Shown here piece after piece: positions 43,936-52,083 of a DNA stretch of 55,555 bases (within the stretch, counting starts at the first letter, position 1; each line of letters begins with the position of its first letter). The notes beneath the pieces are model-generated. The model had not been told where the DNA came from and searched no databases. It saw only the letters and a list, made by a program, of their open reading frames with translations. This stretch comes from Demequina aurantiaca (GTDB lineage Bacteria; Actinomycetota; Actinomycetes; Actinomycetales; Demequinaceae): NCBI RefSeq assembly GCF_000975135.1, contig NZ_BBRF01000001.1:142036-197590 (forward strand), written 5' to 3'. A program made the translations under genes and the position numbers.

Positions 43936-45003
43936 TCATCTCCGTAGCGAGGATTTCCGTGCGCTGAATGACGGCTCGATGTACAAGGTGCTGTGTACGT
44001 GGGTGTCTGGGTTGGCGATCTCGTCTTGCAGCCGCAACCACGCCTGGCGGCCCATCTCTAGTCCCTGATGATTCGCCGTCGTCAAGGGAATCCTGCTGCG
44101 TTCCACGTTGCGGTCACCCTCGCACCCCACAACGGCCATCTCCCCTGGTACGTCTACTGAGCCATCGTCACAGAGCGCTTCCAAGATGCCGTTCCCCAGG
44201 GCATCCGTGACGGCCACGATTCCATCGGGACGGTCGCCAGGATCAGCCAAGAGGCGACGACCGAGCTCATAGCCATCCTCGAACAAGTGGCCGCCCGGGT
44301 CGATCTGAGACAACGTCACTCCAGGGTGCTCAGCGACGGCCCGCTCGACGCCTCGCCACCGGTCGGATACCGGTTGAAAATCATAGGTGTGGGCCACATA
44401 CGCGATCCGGGTACACCCTTGCTCAATGAGGTGCCTTGCGGCGAGTGCACCGTGTTGTTCGTTTCGAGTGAGGACGGTGCAACACGAGATCGATTCGTCG
44501 CGGTAGTTCAACAGCACCATCGGGCTGTCAACTGTACGTGCGCGCTCGAGGTCGGCCGCCGTTCCAGACATTGGCGACAGCAAGATACCTGCAGTGTGCA
44601 TCTCCTGAAACACCCGAATGAAGTCGTTCTGGCGTTCAGTGTCCGCAAGCGCGTTGGCGAGCAACAACTTGATTTTGGTGTCAGCCGATGCCCCGAGCGC
44701 CCCCTCGACCATGTCCCCATAGAGGGAATCCCTGAGGTCGGCAAGTACAAATCCCACGAGCTCCGAGCGGCCAGACACCAACGAGGCTGCTTGAGAATTG
44801 CGCACAAAACCCACTCGCTGCATCGCCTCGAGCACCGACTTGGTCGTCTGCTCCGAGACGCGTTCGGGGTAATTGAGAACGTTGGAGACTGTTCCCGTTG
44901 ACACGCCAGCCGCCGCGGCAACTGCCGCCATGTTAGTGCGCTTGCGGTTGCTTCGACCTTGCTTGGGTGTTGTCTGTTGAACACGCTCAGCGGGGGAATT
45001 CAC
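43936..45003 (-). CDS. LacI-family regulator (LacI 2)
   Basis: A 355-residue LacI/GalR repressor. Residues 1-25 are a basic extension, then come helix-turn-helix MAAVAAAAGVSTGTVSNVLNYPERV, hinge VRNSQAASLVSG and the ligand domain (GILLSPMSGTAADLERARTV; MAVVGCEGDRNVERSRIPLTT). The GTG at 45003 has AGGAGG at 7-base spacing. It is upstream of and codirectional with the sugar importer, and both promoters carry matching palindromes, so it likely represses itself and the importer. The inducer is unknown, plausibly a rhamno-oligosaccharide. Confidence 0.9.
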   Translation of the reverse strand: MNSPAERVQQTTPKQGRSNRKRTNMAAVAAAAGVSTGTVSNVLNYPERVSEQTTKSVLEAMQRVGFVRNSQAASLVSGRSELVGFVLADLRDSLYGDMVEGALGASADTKIKLLLANALADTERQNDFIRVFQEMHTAGILLSPMSGTAADLERARTVDSPMVLLNYRDESISCCTVLTRNEQHGALAARHLIEQGCTRIAYVAHTYDFQPVSDRWRGVERAVAEHPGVTLSQIDPGGHLFEDGYELGRRLLADPGDRPDGIVAVTDALGNGILEALCDDGSVDVPGEMAVVGCEGDRNVERSRIPLTTANHQGLEMGRQAWLRLQDEIANPDTHVHSTLYIEPSFSARKSSLRR

Positions 45004-45048
45004 GTCCAGACCTCCTCGTCTACGGGCGTTCCGACGCGCACCTTTGAG

Positions 45049-45060
45049 TGGAACGTTCAA
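45049..45060. promoter_or_regulatory. LacI 2 operator upstream of its own gene
   Basis: TGGAACGTTCAA is an almost perfect palindrome with a central CG, 46 bp before the LacI 2 start. It matches the two sites at 43793-43819 and indicates autoregulation. Confidence 0.65.
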
Positions 45061-45164
45061 AATCCTATTACACGTCACGACGCTCGGAGCGCATGAGAAC
45101 AAGGCTCCGCAAGGGAACGGGCACGCGGCAGTGGCCCCGAATGCTCCGCGCACCGCCCGAACGA

Positions 45165-46034
45165 TTAGTCGGTCAGGACGCCACTCAGCGTGTCCACCTC
45201 GCCCGCGGTCAGTTCCAGATCCACTGCTTTGGCCGAGTCCTGGATGGACTGCGGGCGCGAGGCTCCCGGAATCGGGATCACCACGGGCGACAGCGCCAGG
45301 TGCCAGGCAATGGTGACCTGCTGCGGGCTCACGCCGTGGGCCCTGCCGATGCGCGCGAACTCGGCGTGCTTCTGGCCGACTTGCGCGGCGTTGCGGATGC
45401 CCCCCAGGGGACTCCACGGCAGGAACGCGATGCCCATGTCCGCGCAGAGCTCGAGCTCCGGGTAGCTTGACACGAACGCCGGCGAGAACTGATTCTGCAC
45501 CGACACTAGACGCCCGCCCAGTACCTTGTTCGCGATGCGGATCTGGTCGACGTTGGCATTGGAAATGCCAGCCATGCGAATCACGCCCTCATCGAGGAGC
45601 TCAGCAAACGCCCCCACGGACTCCTCGTACGGCACCGCGGGGTCCGGCCGGTGGAACTGGTGTAGGCCAATGGCCTCGACTCCCAGTCGGGCCGCCGAGG
45701 CCTTGGCGGCCTGCTTGAGGTAGTCGGGCCGGCCGTTCACGGTCCAGGAGCCGTCTCCCGGACGAAGGTGCCCGGACTTGGTGGCGACGAGGACATCGTC
45801 CGTGTCACCGTCGTACTGGCGCAGTGCCTTGGCGATCAGTGCCTCGTTGTGCCCCACCTCGGGCGCATAGCGATGGTACGCATCCGCGGTATCGATCAGC
45901 GTCACGCCCGCATCGAGCGCCGCGTGAATGGTCGCGAGCGCCTGATCCTCGTCGGGACGGCCCTCAATTGACATGGGCATTCCGCCCAGTCCAACTGCGC
46001 TGACGTGCACGTCACCAATGTTCCGCTGCTCCAT
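45165..46034 (-). CDS. Aldo/keto reductase
   Basis: A 289-residue NADPH-type oxidoreductase of the AKR superfamily. The catalytic tetrad is visible as DTADAY (Asp and Tyr), ATKSG (Lys) and LHQFHRPD (His). The C-terminal IPIPGASRPQSIQDSAKA is the usual cofactor phosphate-binding region. GGAGG precedes the ATG. It is codirectional with LacI 2, 161 bp upstream of it, but probably an independent unit. The substrate is unknown; linkage to rhamnose metabolism is not established. Confidence 0.92.
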   Translation of the reverse strand: MEQRNIGDVHVSAVGLGGMPMSIEGRPDEDQALATIHAALDAGVTLIDTADAYHRYAPEVGHNEALIAKALRQYDGDTDDVLVATKSGHLRPGDGSWTVNGRPDYLKQAAKASAARLGVEAIGLHQFHRPDPAVPYEESVGAFAELLDEGVIRMAGISNANVDQIRIANKVLGGRLVSVQNQFSPAFVSSYPELELCADMGIAFLPWSPLGGIRNAAQVGQKHAEFARIGRAHGVSPQQVTIAWHLALSPVVIPIPGASRPQSIQDSAKAVDLELTAGEVDTLSGVLTD

Positions 46035-46191
46035 GTATTGCCTCCATGAGTAATAGGTGGTGCGGGGGGCGAATCTCCTCAGCCCCGCGGGCTCTCGGCA
46101 AGACTACGACGCATCACCGACAGATGCGACTGGGCCGCCAGATACCGCCCATACCTCGCAATTCCCTCGCTGGGACTCTACGATGTGAGAC

Positions 46192-47244
46192 ATGATCAGG
46201 CATGACGACCTCCGCTACGAGCCGCACCTCGCCCTCGCGCTCGGCGGCGGCGGAGCACTGGGCGCCGCCCACGTCGGTGTGTTGCAGGTGCTCCGCGAGC
46301 GAGGAATCACGCCGTCCATCGTGGTGGGAACCTCGATCGGATCCGTCATGGGCGCTGCATACGCCGCCGAGATCGACCCCTACGAGCTCGAAGAGTTGGT
46401 GTTGAACGCGGATTGGGGCGACTTTGGCACCTTCTCGATTGCACCCAGCCTGGGGTTGCTCAACACCGAGGGCCTCCGCAAGAGCATCGAGACTGTGGTC
46501 GGCACCGAACTCATCGAAAACCTGCCCATTCGCTATGGCGCCATCGCATCGGACCTGGCAGCAGGAAAGTCGGTCCTCATGGACCGCGGCCCGCTCTATC
46601 CCGCGGTGGCCGCGTCCATTGCCGTTCCGGGAATCTTCGCCCCCACCAAGCTGGACGGCCACCTGCTACTCGATGGCGGAATCTACGAAAACTTGCCGCT
46701 CGAGGCCGCGTTCGAGATGGGCGCACACCACGTCATTGGCGTCCGACTCGCTCCCGAATGGGATGCCATCCCCAGCCAGTACACATCGGTCAAGGTCCAC
46801 GAACTCGAGATTCGCTCGGATGTCACCCTTATCTCGCCCAAGCTTCAGCACCGGTCACAGTGGGTCAAGAAGGATCTGCCGGGACTCGTCCTGGACGGCC
46901 GTCAGGCTGCGGAACGCGCATTGGAGGAGTACGCCATCGTGACGCCGCGCCCAGCAGCGGTGGTGGCAGTGCCGGACGGCATGCCGCTAAGCGATGCGGT
47001 CAGCCTCGAGGCCGATTCGACGGCACCAGTGACACCAGAGGGTGACGCGGATTCCGACTTCACCGAGTACCACCCGAGTACACCGGCCGATGCCGACGGG
47101 GGCGGGCACGACGACGTCACTACCGCAGAGGCCACCGCAGCGCCGGAAACACCTGAGCCGGCGGCTCCCGAGGCCGAGTCCGCCGACACAGAAGACGAGC
47201 AAGTTCAGCACCGGGGACTCGCCGCATTCTTCCGTCGGCGCTAA
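46192..47244 (+). CDS. Patatin-like phospholipase, RssA family
   Basis: A 350-residue protein with a patatin domain in about residues 10-250. The oxyanion glycines (LGGGGALG), nucleophile Ser48 in GTSIG, and Asp161 in LLLDGGIYENLP form the Ser-Asp dyad. After the domain comes an acidic, Pro/Ala-rich, probably disordered stretch (about 265-338), and the protein ends GLAAFFRRR, a short hydrophobic-basic tail. The ribosome site is weak. It is divergent from the reductase and convergent with alanine dehydrogenase. Likely a cytoplasmic or membrane-associated lipid hydrolase. Confidence 0.9.
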   Translation: MIRHDDLRYEPHLALALGGGGALGAAHVGVLQVLRERGITPSIVVGTSIGSVMGAAYAAEIDPYELEELVLNADWGDFGTFSIAPSLGLLNTEGLRKSIETVVGTELIENLPIRYGAIASDLAAGKSVLMDRGPLYPAVAASIAVPGIFAPTKLDGHLLLDGGIYENLPLEAAFEMGAHHVIGVRLAPEWDAIPSQYTSVKVHELEIRSDVTLISPKLQHRSQWVKKDLPGLVLDGRQAAERALEEYAIVTPRPAAVVAVPDGMPLSDAVSLEADSTAPVTPEGDADSDFTEYHPSTPADADGGGHDDVTTAEATAAPETPEPAAPEAESADTEDEQVQHRGLAAFFRRR

Positions 47245-47257
47245 GCCCCGCCCGGGG

Positions 47258-48337
47258 TCACGCCAAGTCGGGAAACGCCTTCGCGACAACCGGGTGGACC
47301 ACGCGCCCACCTGCCACGTTGACGCCGGCGGCGAGTGCAGCATCGGCCGCAATTGCGTCCTCCACCCCGCCCGCGAGCGCCTTGATGTACGGCAGCGTGA
47401 CGTGCGTCAGCGCCGCCGTCGATGTCGCGCCCACGGCACCCGGCATGTTGGCGACGCAGTAAAAGACGGAGTGCTCGACCACGTACACCGGGTCGTCGTG
47501 GGTGGTGGGGCGCGAGTCCTCGAAGCAGCCTCCCTGGTCGATCGCGATGTCCACCAGGACGGATCCCTGTCGCATGCGCGACACCTGCTCGTGACTGACC
47601 AACTTGGGTGCGGTGTGTCCCGGAACGAGCACGGCACCCACGACGAGGTCGGCCTCGGTCACCGCGGCATCGACCGCCTCTGGCGTCGACACCACCGTCG
47701 TGACACCCGGCAGATTTTCCGAGTCGATGCTGCGCAAGCGCTCCTCGGATAGGTCAAGCACCGTCACACCTGCACCCATGGCGGAGAGCAACTGCACCGC
47801 GTTGGTGCCAGCTACCCCTGCGCCAATCACGACTGTCGCCGCGCGCGGCACTCCGGGGATACCACCCATGAGGATGCCGGGGCCGCCCTCGGAGCTCAGC
47901 AAGTGATAACCGCCGGCCAGCGCCGCAAGCCGGCCGGCGACGGCGCTCATGGGTGCCAACAGGGGCAGCGACCCATCGGCGAGCTGGACAGTGTCTAAGG
48001 AAAGCGCGGTGGTGCCGGCGCCTGTGAGCGCATCAGCGAGCGCACGGTTGGCGGCCAGGTGAAGGAAGGTGAATAGCGTTTGGTTTCCCAATCGTCCGAA
48101 TTCCTCGGGCACAGGCTCCTTGACCTTGAGCACGAGTTCCGCGTTCCACGCATCGTCGACGGTGCCGATGCGCGCTCCCGCGTCAATGAAGTCTTGATCG
48201 GGGATCATGGATCCCACGCCGGCCCCTGCCTGGACCACGACATCGTGACCTAGCGCAACGAGTTCACTCGCACCGCTGGGAGTGAGAGCCACGCGAGTTT
48301 CGCGGTTCTTCACCTCGGCCGGTATTCCTACGAGCAT
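47258..48337 (-). CDS. ald: Alanine dehydrogenase
   Basis: A 359-residue NAD-dependent enzyme that reversibly deaminates L-alanine to pyruvate and ammonia. MLVGIPAEVKNRETRVALTP opens the family, with substrate residues Arg15, Lys73 in KVKEP and His93 in FLHLAAN. The nucleotide-binding VVIGAGVAGTNAVQLLSAMGA and the catalytic Asp in LVDIAIDQGG are present. GAGGAG precedes the ATG. Length is close to the family's usual 370. A single-gene unit, convergent with the patatin gene. Confidence 0.95.
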   Translation of the reverse strand: MLVGIPAEVKNRETRVALTPSGASELVALGHDVVVQAGAGVGSMIPDQDFIDAGARIGTVDDAWNAELVLKVKEPVPEEFGRLGNQTLFTFLHLAANRALADALTGAGTTALSLDTVQLADGSLPLLAPMSAVAGRLAALAGGYHLLSSEGGPGILMGGIPGVPRAATVVIGAGVAGTNAVQLLSAMGAGVTVLDLSEERLRSIDSENLPGVTTVVSTPEAVDAAVTEADLVVGAVLVPGHTAPKLVSHEQVSRMRQGSVLVDIAIDQGGCFEDSRPTTHDDPVYVVEHSVFYCVANMPGAVGATSTAALTHVTLPYIKALAGGVEDAIAADAALAAGVNVAGGRVVHPVVAKAFPDLA

Positions 48338-48493
48338 GGATGTCTCCTCAGCAGCTAACCGTCGCGCGGGCGGCGGATGTGCCGGGCGTCGACTGAGGAT
48401 CAGCCACGGTGAGGCGTATCCCTTGACACCAGCGTGTCCCTCTGACGCTACTTATGCAACAACTCTCGTAGTGCGTGTTGCGCAGCGGAGCAA

Positions 48494-49306
48494 CTATTCC
48501 TGGACGTCGTAGTACGCCGAGGTGCCGGCAATGAACTCCCAGTGCCAGGGCTCGTACTTGGATCCCTTGGCCCACAGGGGGTTGGCCCAACCGTAGATTC
48601 CGGCATTCTCATCGAGCCACGCGCGCGCGGCACCACGGGAATCCGAGGAGCACAGGTCAATCGCCAGACCCCACCCATGCATGGACGTGCCGGGAGGTGC
48701 GGCAAAGTAGCCACGCGACGCCTTAAGTGAATACTGGCGGCTCAATGAGCGGTACGAGTCTGACAGGCACAGGTCCCGGCCAAAGGAAGATTTGAAGTGC
48801 TCATTGAGGGCGATCATCGACAGCGCCGCATCACCGCGCAACGACTGGCCGGGCGCGAACGGCAGATCACACAGGCTCGACTGCGCCAGTCGACCGTTGG
48901 ATCCGTTGGCGGTCGATGAGCCGGAGCACTCCCCGCTGTCGGCGATCGCGCCTACTTCTGCGGAGGTAAGAATTGCGGACGCCTGCTGGTCGATGGAGGG
49001 CAGCGGGAGGTCGGAGGACAGTAGTTGTGGGCCGCCACCAAGAATGGCGCGTGCCGTCGAGGGAGCTGCGGCACCCTGCTGAACATCGGGCAGTGCCTCG
49101 GCAGCGTTGCCGTACGGGGTGATCGTGCCCATCACGGGGTAGACGACCATCGCGAGCGCAAATCCTGCGAGCACGCCCATCCGGGTCAACACCTTGCGGC
49201 GGCGGTGGGTGGTGCGGACCTGGATCTCCGCGGTTCGTTCGATGCGAGTGTGCTTACGTGAGCGGTGTCCCGGGGAGGCGTCCTCGGCACGCACACGTGT
49301 ACTCAC
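48494..49306 (-). CDS. VanY-family D-alanyl-D-alanine carboxypeptidase, membrane anchored
   Basis: A 270-residue M15B peptidase. A basic cytoplasmic N-terminus (about 1-42) leads to one transmembrane helix (about 43-62), then a Ser/Ala-rich spacer. The catalytic domain (about 150-270) has the zinc motif SMHGWGLAID (His210, Asp217) and EPWHWEF (Glu252, His255). It is likely anchored outside the membrane and trims peptidoglycan stem peptides. It starts at GTG with GGGAGG upstream. Confidence 0.9.
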   Translation of the reverse strand: MSTRVRAEDASPGHRSRKHTRIERTAEIQVRTTHRRRKVLTRMGVLAGFALAMVVYPVMGTITPYGNAAEALPDVQQGAAAPSTARAILGGGPQLLSSDLPLPSIDQQASAILTSAEVGAIADSGECSGSSTANGSNGRLAQSSLCDLPFAPGQSLRGDAALSMIALNEHFKSSFGRDLCLSDSYRSLSRQYSLKASRGYFAAPPGTSMHGWGLAIDLCSSDSRGAARAWLDENAGIYGWANPLWAKGSKYEPWHWEFIAGTSAYYDVQE

Positions 49307-49471
49307 ATTCGCCTCCCTAACTGTCGTTGCCCTCAGCGCCGGATTAATACCGGAAATCCTCAGTGCTCCTCAGTGCCCCCAGAACGGGGGGCACGTCCAA
49401 TAGTAACCAAATGGTAACGGTGATGGCTAGGCGGGTCCATGTCGGATCCGTCACACCGCGTTTTATGAGGA

Positions 49472-50503
49472 CTAATCCTCGCGGGCCATCGAATCTCGTA
49501 CTTCGCCTACGAGTTCCTCGATGATGTCTTCGAGGAACACGATGCCCACGGCAACGTCACCGCGATTGACCGACGCCACGTGGGCGCCAGACCCGCGCAT
49601 CAGTGCCATGACGCTTTCGATTTCGTCGTCGTCAGCAACTGCCGGCAGGTCTCTCACTCTCCAACGCTGGATGGGCTCCTCGCGTTCCCCTGGGCGCGCA
49701 TAGAGCCCATCCTTGATGTGCAGGTAGCCCACGAAGGTGTCGTTTTCACGCACAGGGAACCGCGAGAATCCGGTGTCGGTGACCGCCTGCTCGAGCTCGT
49801 CGACGGTGACCCCCATCTCCACGCCACGCACATCCGGCAGCGTAACCATGACATCGGCCGCCTTGTAGTCCGAGAATTCAATCGCGCCCGTCAGGAGTCC
49901 GTCGGGGTCCGACAACGTGCCCTCCGCGCTGGAGCGCTCGACAATCGACTGCACCTCATCGGCCGTGAACGCCGACGTCACCTCGTCCCGGGGTTCAAAT
50001 CCCATGGCCCTCACCAGGTGATTCGCAACCCAGTTCAAAGCGATGATGACGGGGCGGACGAACCTGGCGATCGCCACCAACGGCGGGCCAAAGATCATCG
50101 CTGCACGGTCCGGGCTGGATACCGCTGCGTTCTTGGGCACCATCTCGCCAATCACGACATGGAGGCCAACGATGATCATCAGGGCAATGATGACCGCGAC
50201 GACATGTGCCGCTGAGTCGGATAGCCCCAGGGAGTGCATGGCAGGCTCGAGTGCGTGGGCGAGCGCGGGTTCCGCGACGACACCGAGGGACACGGAACAC
50301 ACCGTGATCCCTAGCTGGGCGCACGCGAGCATCAGCGACACGTTCTCCATGGCCCACAGCACGGTCTTTGCCGATTTGGAGCCGGCCTCGGCGCGCGGCT
50401 CAATCGAGCTGCGGCGCGCGGAGATGACGGCGAACTCCGCGCCCACGAAGAACGCGTTCGCCAGGAGCAAGCCAATCACCAGGAGCGTCATTCCGAGACT
50501 CAT
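49472..50503 (-). CDS. CNNM/CorC-family membrane protein with CBS pair (short form)
   Basis: A 343-residue protein. An N-terminal DUF21/CNNM membrane domain (about 1-185; LLLANAFFVGAEFAVISARRS and a GEMVPKN motif) is followed by two CBS domains. It stops after FLEDIIEELVGEVRD and lacks the C-terminal CorC_HlyC domain of its neighbour. The ATG overlaps the upstream gene's stop (ATGA), so the two are coexpressed. The family is linked to Mg2+/Co2+ homeostasis. Confidence 0.92.
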   Translation of the reverse strand: MSLGMTLLVIGLLLANAFFVGAEFAVISARRSSIEPRAEAGSKSAKTVLWAMENVSLMLACAQLGITVCSVSLGVVAEPALAHALEPAMHSLGLSDSAAHVVAVIIALMIIVGLHVVIGEMVPKNAAVSSPDRAAMIFGPPLVAIARFVRPVIIALNWVANHLVRAMGFEPRDEVTSAFTADEVQSIVERSSAEGTLSDPDGLLTGAIEFSDYKAADVMVTLPDVRGVEMGVTVDELEQAVTDTGFSRFPVRENDTFVGYLHIKDGLYARPGEREEPIQRWRVRDLPAVADDDEIESVMALMRGSGAHVASVNRGDVAVGIVFLEDIIEELVGEVRDSMARED

Positions 50504-51813
50504 GCGCCCTCACCCCCGTGGTCGTCGAACTCGGGAGAAATGGCTTCCAGGCGCACCCGGTCGATCCGGCGCCCGTCCATCCGCTCTACCTTGATGCGGA
50601 CCTCACTCGCCGCGACCTGATCCCCCACCTCAGCGACACGCCCCAGCTGAGCCATCACGTACCCGCCTACGGTCTCGTACGCGGGAGACTCGGGGATCAC
50701 CAGTTCGGTGCGCTCCTGCACCTCATCTGGGCGCAGGGTGCCGGGGACAATCCACGCCCCGCCGGCCGTCCGATGAATCGGGGCGCGCCGGCGATCGTGC
50801 TCGTCGGCTACCTCGCCCACGAGCTCCTCGACGACGTCTTCGAGCGTGACCAAGCCGGCGGTGCCACCATATTCGTCAACGACGACCGCGCACTGGTGGC
50901 CCAGTCCACGCAGTTCGACTAGCAGTGGAAGCATGCGCATGGTTTCCGGAATGCGCGGCGCGTTCACCATCAACGTGCCGATGCGAACCTCGTCGCGTTG
51001 GTGCGATGGCACGGCCACCGCCTGGCGGAGGTGGACCAGACCCACGATGTCGTCGGGACCGTCGCCCACGACCGGAAAACGCGAATGTCCCGTGGCACGG
51101 GCGAGCGACAAGACGTCCGCTGCCACGGCATCGGCGCCGAGCGTCTGTAATCGGGTGCGATCCGTCATGACATCAATCGCGGTGAGGTTGTCGAGTTCGA
51201 TGGTGTTCTTCAGCAACAAAGCGGTCGAGGGGGCGAGAGTGCCGGCCTCGGCGGAGCGCCGCACCAGGGCCGCAAGCTCCTGGCGTGAACGACCGCCGGA
51301 CAGCTCCTCCTTGGGCTCGATCCCGAGCAGCCGCAGGATGGCGTTGGCCAGGCCATTGAGCACGGCAATCAGCGGGCGCAGCGCGACGGTGAAGCCCATG
51401 TTGAGGGGCGCCACCACTTTCGCGGTGCGCATCGGCGCGGACAATGCCGCATTCTTGGGCACCAACTCGCCAATGATCATGGAGAACGCATTGACGAGGA
51501 TGAGGGACAGCGTGCCCGCGAGCCCCGCGACCGCGGCCCTGCTCAATGGCGTTGAGGACAGGGGAATTCCGAGCAGCTCGACCAACGCCGGCTGTGCCGT
51601 GTAGCCCAGCAGGATGGTCGTGAGCGTGATTCCCACTTGGGCGCCCGACAGTTGAGTCGACAGATGCTTGAGCGCGCGGCGCACTCGGTTGCCGCGGACG
51701 TCGTCGTCAACGTGGGCGGGGTCGAGCGCTACCAGCGAGAACTCTGCGGCGACAAAAACGGCGGTTCCTAGTGTGAGGAGCGCACCGAGTCCAAGCAAGA
51801 TCCATGCGGTCAT
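50500..51813 (-). CDS. CNNM/CorC-family transporter-associated protein (full length)
   Basis: A 437-residue protein with the DUF21 membrane domain (MTAWILLGLGALLTLG; FVAAEFSLVAL; GELVPKN), a CBS pair (TDRTRLQTLGADAVAADVL; VVDEYGGTAGLVTLEDVVEELVGEV) and the C-terminal CorC_HlyC domain (about 350-430). The ATG at 51813 gives the normal N-terminus; a TTG at 51840 would add nine residues, and neither has a strong ribosome site. It forms a two-gene operon with the shorter paralog downstream, and the two may associate. Confidence 0.92.
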   Translation of the reverse strand: MTAWILLGLGALLTLGTAVFVAAEFSLVALDPAHVDDDVRGNRVRRALKHLSTQLSGAQVGITLTTILLGYTAQPALVELLGIPLSSTPLSRAAVAGLAGTLSLILVNAFSMIIGELVPKNAALSAPMRTAKVVAPLNMGFTVALRPLIAVLNGLANAILRLLGIEPKEELSGGRSRQELAALVRRSAEAGTLAPSTALLLKNTIELDNLTAIDVMTDRTRLQTLGADAVAADVLSLARATGHSRFPVVGDGPDDIVGLVHLRQAVAVPSHQRDEVRIGTLMVNAPRIPETMRMLPLLVELRGLGHQCAVVVDEYGGTAGLVTLEDVVEELVGEVADEHDRRRAPIHRTAGGAWIVPGTLRPDEVQERTELVIPESPAYETVGGYVMAQLGRVAEVGDQVAASEVRIKVERMDGRRIDRVRLEAISPEFDDHGGEGA

Positions 51814-52083
51814 ACAGGCTCGTGGCCTTCCGACTCGCAACCGGGATTGGGCCTACGTCTGTCCCCATCATTCATTGGGCAAGCATACCGACGCCGTGGC
51901 GACTTCGTCATAGTGCCAAGGGCGCACCAAGCAACGTCCTCTCCTTGGCGTTGTGTCCCCCATATTCCGTAACAATTTCTCCAAAACGGGTGACATGAGG
52001 CCCTGCTAGAGCGTTTAGGCTGGAGAATAAATCAAACACCGCAATGTAGACGCATACACGCCTAAGAAAGTGAGCGGCCTCAC

